Position numbers and translations under genes: made by a program | In this document: piece after piece, positions 22,128 to 32,644 of the stretch | Position numbering within the stretch: position 1 is the stretch's first letter | How the letters are laid out: each line of letters starts with the position of its first letter | From: Gallionella sp. | GTDB lineage: Bacteria > Pseudomonadota > Gammaproteobacteria > Burkholderiales > Gallionellaceae | Reading direction: 5' to 3' | Assembly (NCBI GenBank): GCA_029850565.1 | Contig: JARCRR010000122.1 | Location: 1-35,976 of the forward strand | DNA: 35,976 bases | Notes under the pieces: model-generated | What the model was told of the DNA's origin: nothing | Seen by the model: only the letters and a program-made list of their open reading frames with translations | The model's database searches: none

Positions 22128-23423
22128 GTGAGCGATTTCTGGCAACGCGCCTTAGTTTACCCATTCGTTCTGCTCGTGCTCTCCCTGATGTTGTGGGCGA
22201 TAGCGGGCGCGCTGCCTGCCGCAGTGTTCTTCGGTGTCGGAGCGTTGTGGAGACTGTTCTTCCATCTGCGCAATCTGGCTGATCTGCAACGCTGGCTTGC
22301 AGCGCCTGAAACACAGGATGTCCCCGATGGCTCAGGTCTTTGGGAAGATGCTTTCTCGCGGCTGAACAAGATGATGCGCAACTTGCGCAAAGAGCGCGAG
22401 AAACATGCGGCCGCTTTGTTGCAGATGGAGCAAGCGACGGGAGCGCTTCCGGATGGCGTGGTTATCCTGGATGCCTCCGACCGCATCGAATGGTGCAACT
22501 TGCTGGCGGTGCAACATTTTGGCTTGGATGCGGAGCGCGACATCGGGCAGCAGATCACTTATCTGGCACGTCAACCTGAATTCGTACAATACTTGGCGAT
22601 GCGCAATTTCAGTGAGCCGCTCATCCTGCGTGAGTCGCGTCAGGGCGGTGTCGTGCTTTCCATCAAGCTCATCTCCTACGGTAAAGACAAGCACCTTCTC
22701 ATCAGCAGCGACATCACCCAGCTCGAACGTATCGAGACCATGCGCCGCGATTTCGTGGCGAACGTGTCGCATGAATTGCGCACCCCGCTCACCGTAGTGA
22801 ACGGTTTCGTCGAGACCATGCACGATATGCCGCATCTGGAGAACGACATGGCCCGGCGTGCCCTCAACCTGATGGGTGACCAGACGGTGCGCATGGAGAG
22901 CCTGGTGGACGATCTGCTCACTCTGTCGCGTTTGGAGAACGACCAGAATCCCGTACGAGAAGAGAGCGTAGATGTCAGATCTCTGCTCAATGAGATATTC
23001 CGCGAAGGTCAGGTGTTGAGCAATGGCAAACATCAATTACACCTTGAAGTCGAGAGTGACGCGAAGTTGTCGGCCAGTCGGGAGGAGTTGCGTAGCGCAT
23101 TCACCAATCTACTGACCAATGCCATTCGTTACACGCCGGAAGGTGGCGAGATAACGTTGCGTTGGGCCGAGAAAGAGGGATGTCCGGTCTATTGTGTGCG
23201 CGATAGTGGTATTGGCATCGCACCACAACACATACCGCGCCTGACTGAACGTTTCTACCGGGTCGACCGCAGCCGCTCGCGCGAGACCGGCGGCACAGGG
23301 TTGGGCTTGGCTATCGTCAAGCACATCGCCATGCGCCATCAGGCCAAGTTGGATGTGGTGAGTGAAGAAGGCAAGGGCAGTACATTCTGTTTGATCTTTC
23401 CAGCGAAACGTTCCGCACATTGA
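22128..23423 (+). CDS. phoR: Phosphate regulon sensor histidine kinase PhoR
   Basis: This is a 431-residue PhoR. Two N-terminal membrane helices (about residues 8-45) are joined without a sizeable periplasmic domain, as expected for PhoR, which senses through PstSCAB/PhoU. A PAS domain spans about 98-200. The dimerisation domain has the phosphoacceptor in NVSHELRTPLTVVNGF. The ATPase domain has the N-box NLLTNAIRYTPEG, G1 box DSGIGI and G2 box GTGLGLAIVKHI. The start is GTG. It lies 68 bases after phoB. No pst or phoU genes are present in the window. Confidence 0.95.
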   Translation: MSDFWQRALVYPFVLLVLSLMLWAIAGALPAAVFFGVGALWRLFFHLRNLADLQRWLAAPETQDVPDGSGLWEDAFSRLNKMMRNLRKEREKHAAALLQMEQATGALPDGVVILDASDRIEWCNLLAVQHFGLDAERDIGQQITYLARQPEFVQYLAMRNFSEPLILRESRQGGVVLSIKLISYGKDKHLLISSDITQLERIETMRRDFVANVSHELRTPLTVVNGFVETMHDMPHLENDMARRALNLMGDQTVRMESLVDDLLTLSRLENDQNPVREESVDVRSLLNEIFREGQVLSNGKHQLHLEVESDAKLSASREELRSAFTNLLTNAIRYTPEGGEITLRWAEKEGCPVYCVRDSGIGIAPQHIPRLTERFYRVDRSRSRETGGTGLGLAIVKHIAMRHQAKLDVVSEEGKGSTFCLIFPAKRSAH

Positions 23424-23496
23424 CGTTGGATTGACGAGAAGCCATCCATGGATAATGAGAGCGTAGAATTCGCCCATATCGATTCGGCAAACCATC

Positions 23497-26400
23497 ATGA
23501 GTAAGCCCGCACTTGATCTGCTCACCTTTAATCAATCCTTCACTGAGCAAGAGCAGCATTTGAAATACAAAATCGCCTTCCTGAATAGTGTGTTTTCCTT
23601 GGCGGTGCTGGTCGCATTCGTCATGGGATTCTACCGCTGGCAGCACAGCCAACTGATGGGTGCGATCGACTTCGCTTTCTCGGCGGTCGGGCTGCTGGTG
23701 CTGTACTACCTTAGACGGCACAAGGAGCATCTGGAGGGCATCAGTACACTGGCCATCGTCCTTGCCTATTTGCTGTTCCTTGCGGTCTATCTGCTGGCTA
23801 GCGAAAATCTGATGCGCCTGTCGTTGTTCTTCCTGCTGTCGGCTGCAGTGTTCTTCCTCAAGGGTAACAAGGTGGGGCTCGGGTGGTTGGTGTTCATACA
23901 ACTCACCATCATCTTGCCGCATCTGATGCCGTCCTTCAGTGCCGACTATTCTCACATAGACATCGTCACCACCTGCCTGTATCTGAGCGCGCTCTACCTG
24001 ATCTTCTGGAATTACGAACGTCAGAAGGAGCAGTTTCACCAGCGCGAGCAATTACTCACCATGCAAAGAGGAATAGATCAGCGATTGCATCTCGCACTTG
24101 AATCGGCGCGCATGGGTGTCTGGGAGTTTGATTTACGCACACGGAAGTTGTTCTGGTCACCCGAGGTCTACCGCTTGTTCGACATTGAGGAAGAGCCCGC
24201 ATCGATGGAATTGCTCAAGAGAGTGGTTCATCCGGACGATTTAGAAGCGATGCAGGCGGCGATGGATCGCACCGCGACCACTCGGGAACCGTACTTCGTC
24301 GAGTTCCGCATTGTTGCTTCCGGCAAATTGCGTTGGGCGGAAGACAGGGGGGAAGTGCAATACGATCCGGAGGGGCGCCCGTTGCGGGTGATCGGCACGG
24401 TGCAGGACATCACGATGCGCAAGGACACCGAGGCCGCATTGCGCGAGAACCAGAAGCGCCTCCATCTGGCATTGGGAGCTGCCAAGATGGGCGTGTGGGA
24501 GCTTGATGTTGTGACGCACCGGCTCTATTGGTCACCGGAGATATATCTTGCTTTGGGTATTGAATCCTCCGATCCGACGGAGGATGACATCCGGAAGATG
24601 ATGCATCCGGAGGATGCGCCCAGGGTGTTCCGGGAGGTGGAGACTGCACTCGCAGAGCGAACCACAGGCGTCAGGTCGCAATACAGGATCATCACCCCGG
24701 ACGATCGGTTGATCTGGGTGGATGCCGAGGGTGAACTCCAGTTCGATGCACAGGGCGTGCCCTATTCGATTATCGGAATTGCCAGGGACATCACGGAATA
24801 CAAGGTGACGGAAGAGGCGATGGAGCATTCGCGCCGGCAACTGGAAGAGCAGCGCCATTTGTTTGAGACCATATTGGACAACGCTCCGTTGGGGATATGG
24901 ATGACCGATACCAAGGGCAAGATCCAGTTCATCAATAACGGGTTTTGCTACGCGACAGGGGTTTCGGAGGAAGCTTTTCTCGCTGCCCCCCATTACGCCG
25001 ATGTCTTGCCGAAATCGGTTACAGAAAGCTGCATGAAGTCCGATCGCGAATGTCTGGAACAGGATGCTCCCCATCTTTCACTGGAGTGGTTGCCGTTCGT
25101 GGATGGCCGCGAACATCTGTTGGAGATCACCAAGGTGCGCGTGAAGAGCAGGGACGGTACCGTCCTTGGCTTGATCGGCCTGTCGGTCGATGTCACCGAG
25201 CGCAAGGAACACGAGAAACAACTGGAGCAGATCGCACATTACGATGCGCTGACCGGTGTGCCGAACCGTGTGCTCTTGGCTAACCGGTTGGCGCAAGCAC
25301 TGGCTTATACCAAGCGCGACAAGACGTTAATGGCGGTGTGCTATCTCGATCTTGATGGGTTCAAGCCGATCAATGATAGCTTCGGACACGAGATCGGCGA
25401 CCAGGCACTGGTCGAGATCGCACGGCGCATCAAACATACGATTCGAGCAGAGGATACCGTGGCAAGACTGGGCGGCGATGAGTTCGTCGTGTTGCTGGTC
25501 GGGATGCAAGTCTCCGATGAGTATGAGAATAGCCTGAATCGATTGCTGCGATCCATCGAGCAACCGATCGAGATCAAAGGGCAGTCGATACGGCTTAGTG
25601 CAAGTATCGGTGTCGCATTGTGTCCAGGCGACGATCTGGATGTCGATACGCTGCTGCGGCAAGCCGATCAAGCGATGTATGTGGCGAAACAATCAGGTAA
25701 GAATCGATATCACCTGTTCGATTCGGCACAAGATATGCGCGTCCGTTCGCATCACGAGTTGGTGGAGCAGATCAGGAACGGGTTGGCTCAAGGCGAATTC
25801 GAGCTGTATTACCAGCCCAAGGTGGAGATGCAGACGCGCCGCCTGATGGGGGCGGAAGCATTGATCCGCTGGCATCATCCGCAACGAGGCTTGCTGCTTC
25901 CCGCAGAGTTTCTACGCGCCATCGAGAACACCGAGGTCGAGATCGAAGTGGGTGAATGGGTGATTGCCAGTGCGCTTGAACAAATGAGGAGTTGGCGGGA
26001 AGCGGGAAGTGATATCGATGTGAGCGTCAACATCTCCGCCTACCATCTGCAATCGCTGGGTTTCGTCGAGAGATTGCATGCGCAGATGCAGCACTTCAGT
26101 ATGGAGCAGAGCAAAAATACCTTGCAGATCGAAGTGCTGGAGACTGCCGCGCTTGAGGATGTCGAGAAGGTTGGGAACATCATCCACTCGTGCAGGGAGT
26201 TCGGCGTGAGCTTCGCTCTGGATGATTTCGGAATCGGCTATTCTTCGCTCAAATATTTGAGCTTTTTCGACCTGGATGCTTTGAAGATCGACCAGTCTTT
26301 CGTGCACGATATGATGGTCGAAAAAGGAGATCACGCCATCGTGCAGGGTATCATCGCACTGGCGAAAGCGTTCGGGCGCGAGGTGGTGGCTGAAGGGGTG

Positions 26401-26532
26401 GAGAATGATGCCCAATATCAAACTTTGTTGCTGATGGGCTGCCAAGTAGGACAGGGGAACGGGATCGGCCTGCCAATGCCTGCCGCCGCACTCATCGAAT
26501 GGGCTAAGGCGGTTAAACCGGTCTCCCCTTGA
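23497..26532 (+). CDS. Membrane PAS-PAS-PAS-GGDEF-EAL cyclic-di-GMP enzyme
   Basis: This is a 1011-residue cyclic-di-GMP protein. About six membrane helices occupy residues 25-170. Three PAS/PAC domains follow (about 195-305, 315-435 and 455-570). The diguanylate cyclase domain has an intact GGDEF at 659-663 with the inhibitory I-site RAED exactly five residues before it. The EAL domain begins near 755 and keeps EAL at 787-789 plus the N, E, DDFGIGYSSL, K and E residues needed for phosphodiesterase activity. Both domains look catalytic, so it may switch between making and breaking cyclic-di-GMP. PAS 1 and PAS 2 are clear internal duplicates. The usual QGY is QGN here. It overlaps the convergent 548-residue gene by 20 bases. 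Confidence 0.93.
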   Translation: MSKPALDLLTFNQSFTEQEQHLKYKIAFLNSVFSLAVLVAFVMGFYRWQHSQLMGAIDFAFSAVGLLVLYYLRRHKEHLEGISTLAIVLAYLLFLAVYLLASENLMRLSLFFLLSAAVFFLKGNKVGLGWLVFIQLTIILPHLMPSFSADYSHIDIVTTCLYLSALYLIFWNYERQKEQFHQREQLLTMQRGIDQRLHLALESARMGVWEFDLRTRKLFWSPEVYRLFDIEEEPASMELLKRVVHPDDLEAMQAAMDRTATTREPYFVEFRIVASGKLRWAEDRGEVQYDPEGRPLRVIGTVQDITMRKDTEAALRENQKRLHLALGAAKMGVWELDVVTHRLYWSPEIYLALGIESSDPTEDDIRKMMHPEDAPRVFREVETALAERTTGVRSQYRIITPDDRLIWVDAEGELQFDAQGVPYSIIGIARDITEYKVTEEAMEHSRRQLEEQRHLFETILDNAPLGIWMTDTKGKIQFINNGFCYATGVSEEAFLAAPHYADVLPKSVTESCMKSDRECLEQDAPHLSLEWLPFVDGREHLLEITKVRVKSRDGTVLGLIGLSVDVTERKEHEKQLEQIAHYDALTGVPNRVLLANRLAQALAYTKRDKTLMAVCYLDLDGFKPINDSFGHEIGDQALVEIARRIKHTIRAEDTVARLGGDEFVVLLVGMQVSDEYENSLNRLLRSIEQPIEIKGQSIRLSASIGVALCPGDDLDVDTLLRQADQAMYVAKQSGKNRYHLFDSAQDMRVRSHHELVEQIRNGLAQGEFELYYQPKVEMQTRRLMGAEALIRWHHPQRGLLLPAEFLRAIENTEVEIEVGEWVIASALEQMRSWREAGSDIDVSVNISAYHLQSLGFVERLHAQMQHFSMEQSKNTLQIEVLETAALEDVEKVGNIIHSCREFGVSFALDDFGIGYSSLKYLSFFDLDALKIDQSFVHDMMVEKGDHAIVQGIIALAKAFGREVVAEGVENDAQYQTLLLMGCQVGQGNGIGLPMPAAALIEWAKAVKPVSP

Positions 26533-28159
26533 GCGGCTCTTGTGCCGCTTGGGTAAAACTGACACGCTCAAAATCGCTGCCTTTTTCCACACTGAATCCC
26601 AGAATTACATTCTGCTTGCTGTGGTCCGGCAGATTGAGTTCCAGCGCTCGACCGGCGACGAACCAATCGCGTGGCAGGATCAAACTGGCGTGGATGTGCA
26701 ACTTCTCTATGGCAGGCAATATCAGTGCGGGTGCAGATCCGTATTGAGCGTTTCCACTATCGGCGTTGCCGCGCACCACAGCCGCCTGCGGTTGTCCCGG
26801 CAGATAGTTGACGCCGATGTAGAGATGCCCGCTATGGGTCACGTTCACTGCGTTGAGCGCGGCCAATTTCAGCGCGGTTGAGTTCGGCGTGGACACACTG
26901 ACGATCTGGTTGGCACCGAGGCGTTCGCCGATCTTTGTCTTGCGCAATAGATGGCCCCGAATCAGGCTATCCTCATCGACCAGCCACTCCTCTGGCAGGA
27001 ATCCCAACTCTTTTAGGTCATGCTGTCCGGTATCATCCAGTACGCGACCGAAGGTTTCGATCTGATGCTGGATATCTTGAATCGCCTTGGAAACATCCTT
27101 GACCGGTTTGAATGGTTTGCGCGCGATTTGCGCGTAGATCTGTTCCAATCCGATACATAGATGTCTGACATCCGCCTCGCGCGGGACATCCGCCAACGAA
27201 TCCGGGCGAGTTTCGCACCAGCAGCGGTGAAGTTTGTTGAGCAGGGCGATGCAATCTTTGTTCGTCAGGTCATCGCCCAGATCGGCCTGTGCGGGTGATT
27301 GGCCCTGTTGCAGCAATATCGTCTTTACACGTATCTGCTTGGAAAGCGGAACCATCGCCATGAATCGCATATCGTGACTGTCGCGGGCATACCGGATCGA
27401 TTGCAGGCCTTGCGCTCCGGTAAGGTCGACCACCAGCGGCGGCGCATCATTTTTGCTGACACTGCATCGCGGTTCGACGCTGAGCGCCTCGCTCCATTGC
27501 GCCAACCAACGCTCTGCGCAGTGCCAGTGATGGCGTGGCAGTCCCAGCAGACGTGCGCGATGCATCAACAGCGTTCGTGCGTACAACGTACGGCAAGTGA
27601 CAGGATGGCCTGCATGATAAAGCGCATCGACCACCGCCTCTTTGTGAACATCGAGCGATTCGGCGTGAGCATACAGTGAATGAAATTGGGGCCAAATCTT
27701 CCCGTCGGGTTCGCATCCCGCGCGCAAAAAATCGCCGATCTGCAAACTGCTGTATTGCAAACAACGCTGGTACAGCAGCGCAGTCTCGCCGACGAGTTGT
27801 TTGTCGCCCGCCTCTGCCACTTGCAGGCAACGCAGATAACCGTTGAGCATGTTCTGCCACAGATTGGAGAGGGAGAGGAGCAGGATGAATTCTTCGTCAG
27901 ACAGCGGCAATTTCTTGCCGGTCAGTTTCTTGGCGAAGTCGTTCTGTACCACGGCCACCGTTTCGCGCAACGCTTCCAAAGTCTGCAAACGGTCGCTGCC
28001 GCGAATCGGGCAACGGTTCAGTTCATCCAGTTGTTTGCGCAACGTACCGTGAGCGAGATTGAGATTCGTCAGTTGTAACTGACTCAACCACTTGGTGCAG
28101 GATGCCGCATCTTTGAATGCAGGTTGGGCGAGGTCGTCGGTGGGTTCGAGGGGTAGCAT
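26513..28159 (-). CDS. Unrecognised 548-residue protein downstream of the FAD/Fe-S oxidase
   Basis: I do not recognise this family with confidence. It has no signal peptide and no membrane span. The first 400 residues are mostly helical, with many Leu-rich and Cys-containing segments. The last 120 are likely beta-rich (ERLGANQIVSVST, SGHLYIGVNYLPGQPQAAVVRG, ASLILPRDWFVAGRALELNL). That C-terminal layout, with VDEDSLIRG before it, faintly recalls PilZ-like domains found in betaproteobacterial hypotheticals, but the RxxxR and DxSxxG motifs are not matched. It starts 9 bases after the oxidase stop, with no clear ribosome binding site, so it is probably translated with it. It is convergent with the GGDEF-EAL gene. 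Confidence 0.6.
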   Translation of the reverse strand: MLPLEPTDDLAQPAFKDAASCTKWLSQLQLTNLNLAHGTLRKQLDELNRCPIRGSDRLQTLEALRETVAVVQNDFAKKLTGKKLPLSDEEFILLLSLSNLWQNMLNGYLRCLQVAEAGDKQLVGETALLYQRCLQYSSLQIGDFLRAGCEPDGKIWPQFHSLYAHAESLDVHKEAVVDALYHAGHPVTCRTLYARTLLMHRARLLGLPRHHWHCAERWLAQWSEALSVEPRCSVSKNDAPPLVVDLTGAQGLQSIRYARDSHDMRFMAMVPLSKQIRVKTILLQQGQSPAQADLGDDLTNKDCIALLNKLHRCWCETRPDSLADVPREADVRHLCIGLEQIYAQIARKPFKPVKDVSKAIQDIQHQIETFGRVLDDTGQHDLKELGFLPEEWLVDEDSLIRGHLLRKTKIGERLGANQIVSVSTPNSTALKLAALNAVNVTHSGHLYIGVNYLPGQPQAAVVRGNADSGNAQYGSAPALILPAIEKLHIHASLILPRDWFVAGRALELNLPDHSKQNVILGFSVEKGSDFERVSFTQAAQEPLKGRPV

Positions 28160-28168
28160 GAGCCAAGT

Positions 28169-31100
28169 TTAAAGCAATACGCGCTCGATGCCACCATCAT
28201 TGGCATTGGCGACATATTCCGCCATCCAGTTCTGTCCGAGCAGATGTTTTGCCATCTCCACCACGATGTAATCGGTGGTCGTGCCGACATCGTCGTTGTA
28301 ACGGCTCAAGCCCTGCTGACAGGCGGGACAGGAAGTGAGTATCTTCACCTCGCCGGTGAAGCCGTCCGCACGCAGCGCATCGGAACCTTTGCGCATCTCC
28401 TCTTCCTTGCGGAAGCGCACCTGGGTGGCGATGTGCGGCACGCTGGAACCGAAGGTGCCGGCCTCGCCGCAACAGCGGTCGTTCAGAGGTACCGCAGTTC
28501 CCATTAGGTCGCTCACCACTTTGAGTGGCGCGTAGGTCTTCATCGGTGAGTGGCAAGGGTCGTGATAGAGGTAACGGGTACCCTTCACGCCTTCTAGCTT
28601 CACCTTCTTCTCCAAGAGATATTCGTGGATATCGAGCAGCCGGCAGCCGGGGAATATCTTGTCGAACTGGTACTTCTGCAATTGATCCATACAAGTGCCG
28701 CAGGACACGATCACCGTCTTGATGTCGAGATAGTTCAGCGTGTTCGCCACGCGGTGGAATAACACGCGATTGTCGGTGGTGATCTGGTTCGCCTTGTCGC
28801 CTTGGCCGGATGCGTTCTGCGGATAGCCGCAGCACAGATAACCCGGCGGCAACACAGTGATCGTGCCGATGTCGTACAACATGGCCTGCGTCGCCAATCC
28901 CACTTGGCCGAACAGACGCTCCGAGCCGCAACCGGGGAAATAGAACACCGCTTCGGATTCTTCATTCAGCTTGCGCGGATCGCGGATGACCGGTACCACG
29001 GTGTCGTCCTCGATGTCGAGCAAGGCGCGCGAGGTCTTCTTGGGTAGGCCGCCCGGCATCGGCTTGTTGATGAAGTGGATGACCTGTGCCTTGAGTGAGG
29101 GTTTGCCGACTGTTGCGGGTGGATGCTTGAGCTGGCCGTTCAGCAAGCCGAAACTCTTCGCGATGCGGTGTGCCACGCGCTGGCCCTTGTACGCCCACTC
29201 GATCATCACCTTGCGTACCAACTTGATGGTGGTCGGGTCGCTGGCATTGAGGAACAACATCGAAGTGGCCGTGACCGGATTGAAGTTCTTCTTGCCTTGT
29301 TTGCGCAGGAAGTTGCGCATCGAGATGGAGACATCGCCGAAGTCGATATCCACCGGGCAGGGTTTCTCGCAACGATGACACACCGTGCAATGATCGGCCA
29401 CGTCGTTGAACTCGGCGAAGTGCGCAATGGAAATGCCGCGCCGTGTCTGCTCTTCGTACAGGAAGGCTTCGATAAGCAGCGAGGTCGCGAGTATCTTGTT
29501 GCGCGGCGAGTAGAGCAGGTTGGCGCGCGGCACATGCGTAGAGCACACTGGTTTGCACTTGCCGCAACGCAGACAATCCTTGATCGAGTCCGAGATGTCG
29601 CCCAACTCGCTCTTCTCCAGGATCAGACTTTCCAACTCCATCAAGTTAAAGCTGGGGGTGTAGGCGCGTTCGAGGTTGCTGCCCGGCAGCAACTTGCCCT
29701 TGTTGAAGCGACCGTCCGGATCGACCTTCTGCTTGTACGCGATGAACGGCGCTATCTCCGCCTTCTCAAGGAAGTCGAACTTGGTGATGCCGATACCGTG
29801 CTCACCCGAGATGACGCCGCCCAAGTCTTTGGCCAACTGCATGATGCGATCCACGGCGGCATAAGCCTGCTGCAGCATCACGTAGTCGTCGGAGTTGACC
29901 GGGATATTGGTGTGCACGTTGCCGTCGCCCGCATGCATGTGCAGCGCGACGAACACACGGCTCTTCAGCACGCCCTGATGGATGGCGGAGCACTGTTCGA
30001 GTGTCGGCTCGTAGGTGCTGCCGCTGAAGATGTGGCGCAACGGTTCGCGCAACTCGCGCTTCCATGAGGCGCGCAGCAGGTGGCGTTGTACCGCATCGAA
30101 AACGGTGAGGGCATCTTGCTTGTCGGCAGGGGGGAAGGTGCAGGATGACAGCGGCGCATCCAGATTTTCCAGCAGCAAGGTCCAGCGTGCGCGCACCTCG
30201 GCGAGCAACTGCTGTGCAGCCTGCGGACGGTTTCCCAGCAGTTCGGCGTCGCCCAGTTGCGCATCGTCCTGATAACGCAGCGGCAGTTCGCCTTGGAAGA
30301 ATTCATCCAACGCGTCGAGCAGTTTGATCTTGTTGCCCAGCGACAACTCGATGTTGATGCGCTCGATACCGTCGCAATAGTCGCCCATGCGCGGCAACGG
30401 GATCACCACGTCCTCGTTGATCTTGAACGCGTTGGTGTGTTTGGCGATGGCGGCGGTGCGTGCCCTGTCCAGCCAGAATTTCTTGCGCGCATCGGCAGAG
30501 ACGGCGATGAAGCCTTCGCCGTGGCGCAGGTTGGCCATGCGCACGATCTCGGAGGCGGCTTCACCCGCCGCGCGTTCGTCGTCGCTCACCACGTCGGCGA
30601 TCAACACCATCTTGGGACGCGTGCCGCGTTTGGACTTGGTGGCGTAGCCCACCGCCTTCAGATAGCGCTCGTCCAGATGCTCAAGACCCGCGAGGAAGGC
30701 GGGCGACACATCACTGCGTTGTTTGAAATATTCGGTGACCTCGACGATGGCCGGCACCGCCTCGTGTACTTGGCCAAAGAACTCCAGACACACAGTGCGC
30801 GTGTGCGTGTGTTCGCGGTGCAGGATGAAACGCGCCGAAGTGATGATGCCGTCGCAGCCTTCCTTCTGGATGCCGGGCAGGCCGGACAGGAACTTGTCCG
30901 TCACGTCTTTGCCCAGTCCCGCCTTGCGGAACGCGCTACCGGGGATGGTCAGGATCTCGGGCTCGCCGATCTGGGTCTTGCCGTTCTCTTGATAGCGGGT
31001 GATGCGGAATTGTGCGCTTTCGACATCGTGGATCTTGCCGAGGTTGTGGCGCAGACGCACCACTTCCATCCACAAGCCATCCGGTGTCACCATCTTCCAT

Positions 31101-31990
31101 GAGGCCAAGTTATCCAGCGCCGTCCCCCACAGCACGGCCTTCTTGCCGCCCGCGTTCATCGCCACATTGCCGCCTATGCATGAGGCATCCGCCGAGGTGG
31201 GGTCGACGGCGAACACCAGACCGTTGTTGTCTGCCGTTTCCATCACGCGTCTGGTCACCACACCGGCGCCGCAATGGATGGTGGCGTAGGGTTGGTTCAC
31301 GCCGGGCAGGGTGAGTATCTCGATGGCCGAGATTGCATCCAGCTTCTCGGTGTTGATGACGGCGGAGTATTTGTCCAGCGGAATTGCACCGCCGGTATAG
31401 CCCGTGCCGCCGCCGCGCGGGATGAGGGTCAGGCCCAGTTCGATACAGGCGCGCACCAGCGGTGCGACTTCTTCCTCGGTGTCGGGGTGCAGTACCACGA
31501 AGGGATATTCCACGCGCCAGTCGGTGGCATCGGTCACATGCGAGACGCGCGCCAAGCCGTCGAACTGGATGTTGTCCTTGCGGGTGTGTTTGCTGAGGGA
31601 ACGCAAAGCGCGTTTGCGCAAATCCAGCGTCGTCTCAAAGTCCATCGCGAAGCGTTCGACCGCGCGCTTGGTCAATTCCAACAAGCGCCCGACCTTGGCA
31701 TTATTCTGGCGACGCGCTTCGATGGCGTTCAAGCGGTGGTACAGCGCGCCTATCAGGGCCTTGCGCCGTTTGCGATTGGAGAGCAGGTCATCTTCCAGAT
31801 ACGGGTTGCGCGTAAGTACCCAGATATCGCCCAACACTTCGTACAGCATCTGTGCCGAGCGGCCGGTGCGGCGCTGCTCGCGCAGGGTATTGATGATGTC
31901 CCATGCTTCAGCACCGAGCAGGCGCAACACGATCTCGCGGTCAGAAAACGAGGTGTAGTTGTAAGGGATCTCTCTTAAACGTGCGGTCAT
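28169..31990 (-). CDS. Large FAD-linked oxidase / Fe-S protein, DUF3683 type
   Basis: This is a 1273-residue single-chain enzyme that joins a GlcD-like flavin half to a GlcF-like iron-sulfur half. A DUF3683-like N-terminal region precedes the FAD-binding domain, with the PP-loop [18 protein letters not shown]. The FAD-oxidase C domain has [16 protein letters not shown]. Two [4Fe-4S] motifs follow: [11 protein letters not shown] near residue 805 and [11 protein letters not shown] near 868. Two CCG domains follow, seen as [10 protein letters not shown] ... [10 protein letters not shown] (about 1018-1060) and DPCHSPM ... CCGEAGTFG (about 1143-1175). The most likely substrates are 2-hydroxy acids such as D-lactate or D-2-hydroxyglutarate, by family resemblance; the true one is unknown. 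GAAGG precedes the ATG. Confidence 0.92.
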   Translation of the reverse strand: MTARLREIPYNYTSFSDREIVLRLLGAEAWDIINTLREQRRTGRSAQMLYEVLGDIWVLTRNPYLEDDLLSNRKRRKALIGALYHRLNAIEARRQNNAKVGRLLELTKRAVERFAMDFETTLDLRKRALRSLSKHTRKDNIQFDGLARVSHVTDATDWRVEYPFVVLHPDTEEEVAPLVRACIELGLTLIPRGGGTGYTGGAIPLDKYSAVINTEKLDAISAIEILTLPGVNQPYATIHCGAGVVTRRVMETADNNGLVFAVDPTSADASCIGGNVAMNAGGKKAVLWGTALDNLASWKMVTPDGLWMEVVRLRHNLGKIHDVESAQFRITRYQENGKTQIGEPEILTIPGSAFRKAGLGKDVTDKFLSGLPGIQKEGCDGIITSARFILHREHTHTRTVCLEFFGQVHEAVPAIVEVTEYFKQRSDVSPAFLAGLEHLDERYLKAVGYATKSKRGTRPKMVLIADVVSDDERAAGEAASEIVRMANLRHGEGFIAVSADARKKFWLDRARTAAIAKHTNAFKINEDVVIPLPRMGDYCDGIERINIELSLGNKIKLLDALDEFFQGELPLRYQDDAQLGDAELLGNRPQAAQQLLAEVRARWTLLLENLDAPLSSCTFPPADKQDALTVFDAVQRHLLRASWKRELREPLRHIFSGSTYEPTLEQCSAIHQGVLKSRVFVALHMHAGDGNVHTNIPVNSDDYVMLQQAYAAVDRIMQLAKDLGGVISGEHGIGITKFDFLEKAEIAPFIAYKQKVDPDGRFNKGKLLPGSNLERAYTPSFNLMELESLILEKSELGDISDSIKDCLRCGKCKPVCSTHVPRANLLYSPRNKILATSLLIEAFLYEEQTRRGISIAHFAEFNDVADHCTVCHRCEKPCPVDIDFGDVSISMRNFLRKQGKKNFNPVTATSMLFLNASDPTTIKLVRKVMIEWAYKGQRVAHRIAKSFGLLNGQLKHPPATVGKPSLKAQVIHFINKPMPGGLPKKTSRALLDIEDDTVVPVIRDPRKLNEESEAVFYFPGCGSERLFGQVGLATQAMLYDIGTITVLPPGYLCCGYPQNASGQGDKANQITTDNRVLFHRVANTLNYLDIKTVIVSCGTCMDQLQKYQFDKIFPGCRLLDIHEYLLEKKVKLEGVKGTRYLYHDPCHSPMKTYAPLKVVSDLMGTAVPLNDRCCGEAGTFGSSVPHIATQVRFRKEEEMRKGSDALRADGFTGEVKILTSCPACQQGLSRYNDDVGTTTDYIVVEMAKHLLGQNWMAEYVANANDGGIERVLL

Positions 31991-32067
31991 GGAAGTGCCT
32001 TCATTTCAAGGCGCGCATTCTACCGCATCGCGCATCCACACTCGACCCCGACAGTGATGCGGATAAA

Positions 32068-32622
32068 ATGACTCGCATGAACACTTCATCCGAACAGGTT
32101 CGCGTCTTCTTTGCACTTTGGCCCAAGTCGCCGGAACGGCTGGCGTTGTCTGCCTGGCAGGCAGAGATACAGTCGCTCTGTGGCGGCCAAGTGATGCGGG
32201 CTGACACCTTGCACACCACGCTGGTGTTCCTGGGAGAGATCGACAGGACCCGATTGGAGGCGCTGAAGTTGGCCGCGCAGGAAGTGACCTTTCGGCCTTT
32301 CGAGCTTGGCTTCGATGCCGCACGTTACTGGGGCCACAACCACATCGCCTACGCCGCGCCGACAGACGTACCGCCACGACTCATGCGGCTTGTCGCCGAT
32401 CTGGAGCAACGTCTTGGCAGGCATCGTTTTCATTTCGAGCGCCGCCCCTACAAGCCGCATGTCACCCTGTTGCGTCACGCCAAGTGGACAGATGAGGCAT
32501 TGCCTGCCATGGCGGCTGTGCATTGGCAGATCAATGAGTTCGTGCTGGTGCAGTCTTTGCAGGATGAGCAGGGCGGGCATTACGAGGTGTTGGCGCGTTT
32601 TGCCGCTTCCGAATTAGAATGA
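32068..32622 (+). CDS. thpR: RNA 2',3'-cyclic phosphodiesterase (2H family)
   Basis: This is a 184-residue 2H phosphoesterase of the LigT/ThpR type. Both catalytic HxTx motifs are present: HTTLVFLG in the first half and HVTLLRH in the second. The enzyme opens 2',3'-cyclic phosphates to 2'-phosphates and can also join tRNA half molecules in vitro. The ATG at 32068 (MTRMNTSSEQVRVFFALWP) was chosen. The ORF track begins 55 codons earlier, inside the divergent oxidase gene, and ATG 32077 is a close alternative. The ribosome binding site is weak. corA follows 22 bases later. Confidence 0.9.
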   Translation: MTRMNTSSEQVRVFFALWPKSPERLALSAWQAEIQSLCGGQVMRADTLHTTLVFLGEIDRTRLEALKLAAQEVTFRPFELGFDAARYWGHNHIAYAAPTDVPPRLMRLVADLEQRLGRHRFHFERRPYKPHVTLLRHAKWTDEALPAMAAVHWQINEFVLVQSLQDEQGGHYEVLARFAASELE

Positions 32623-32644
32623 GCCACACTCGAACGGGAACATC

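Noticed and set aside
29123-31102. Long plus-strand ORFs of 314 and 281 residues opposite the FAD/Fe-S oxidase, plus 31274-31978
   Set aside because: They mirror a well-supported 1273-codon gene, have low-complexity composition, no start signals and no recognisable motifs.
31903-32067. N-terminal extension of thpR in the ORF track
   Set aside because: These 55 codons overlap the start of the divergent oxidase gene and are not part of the 2H phosphoesterase fold.
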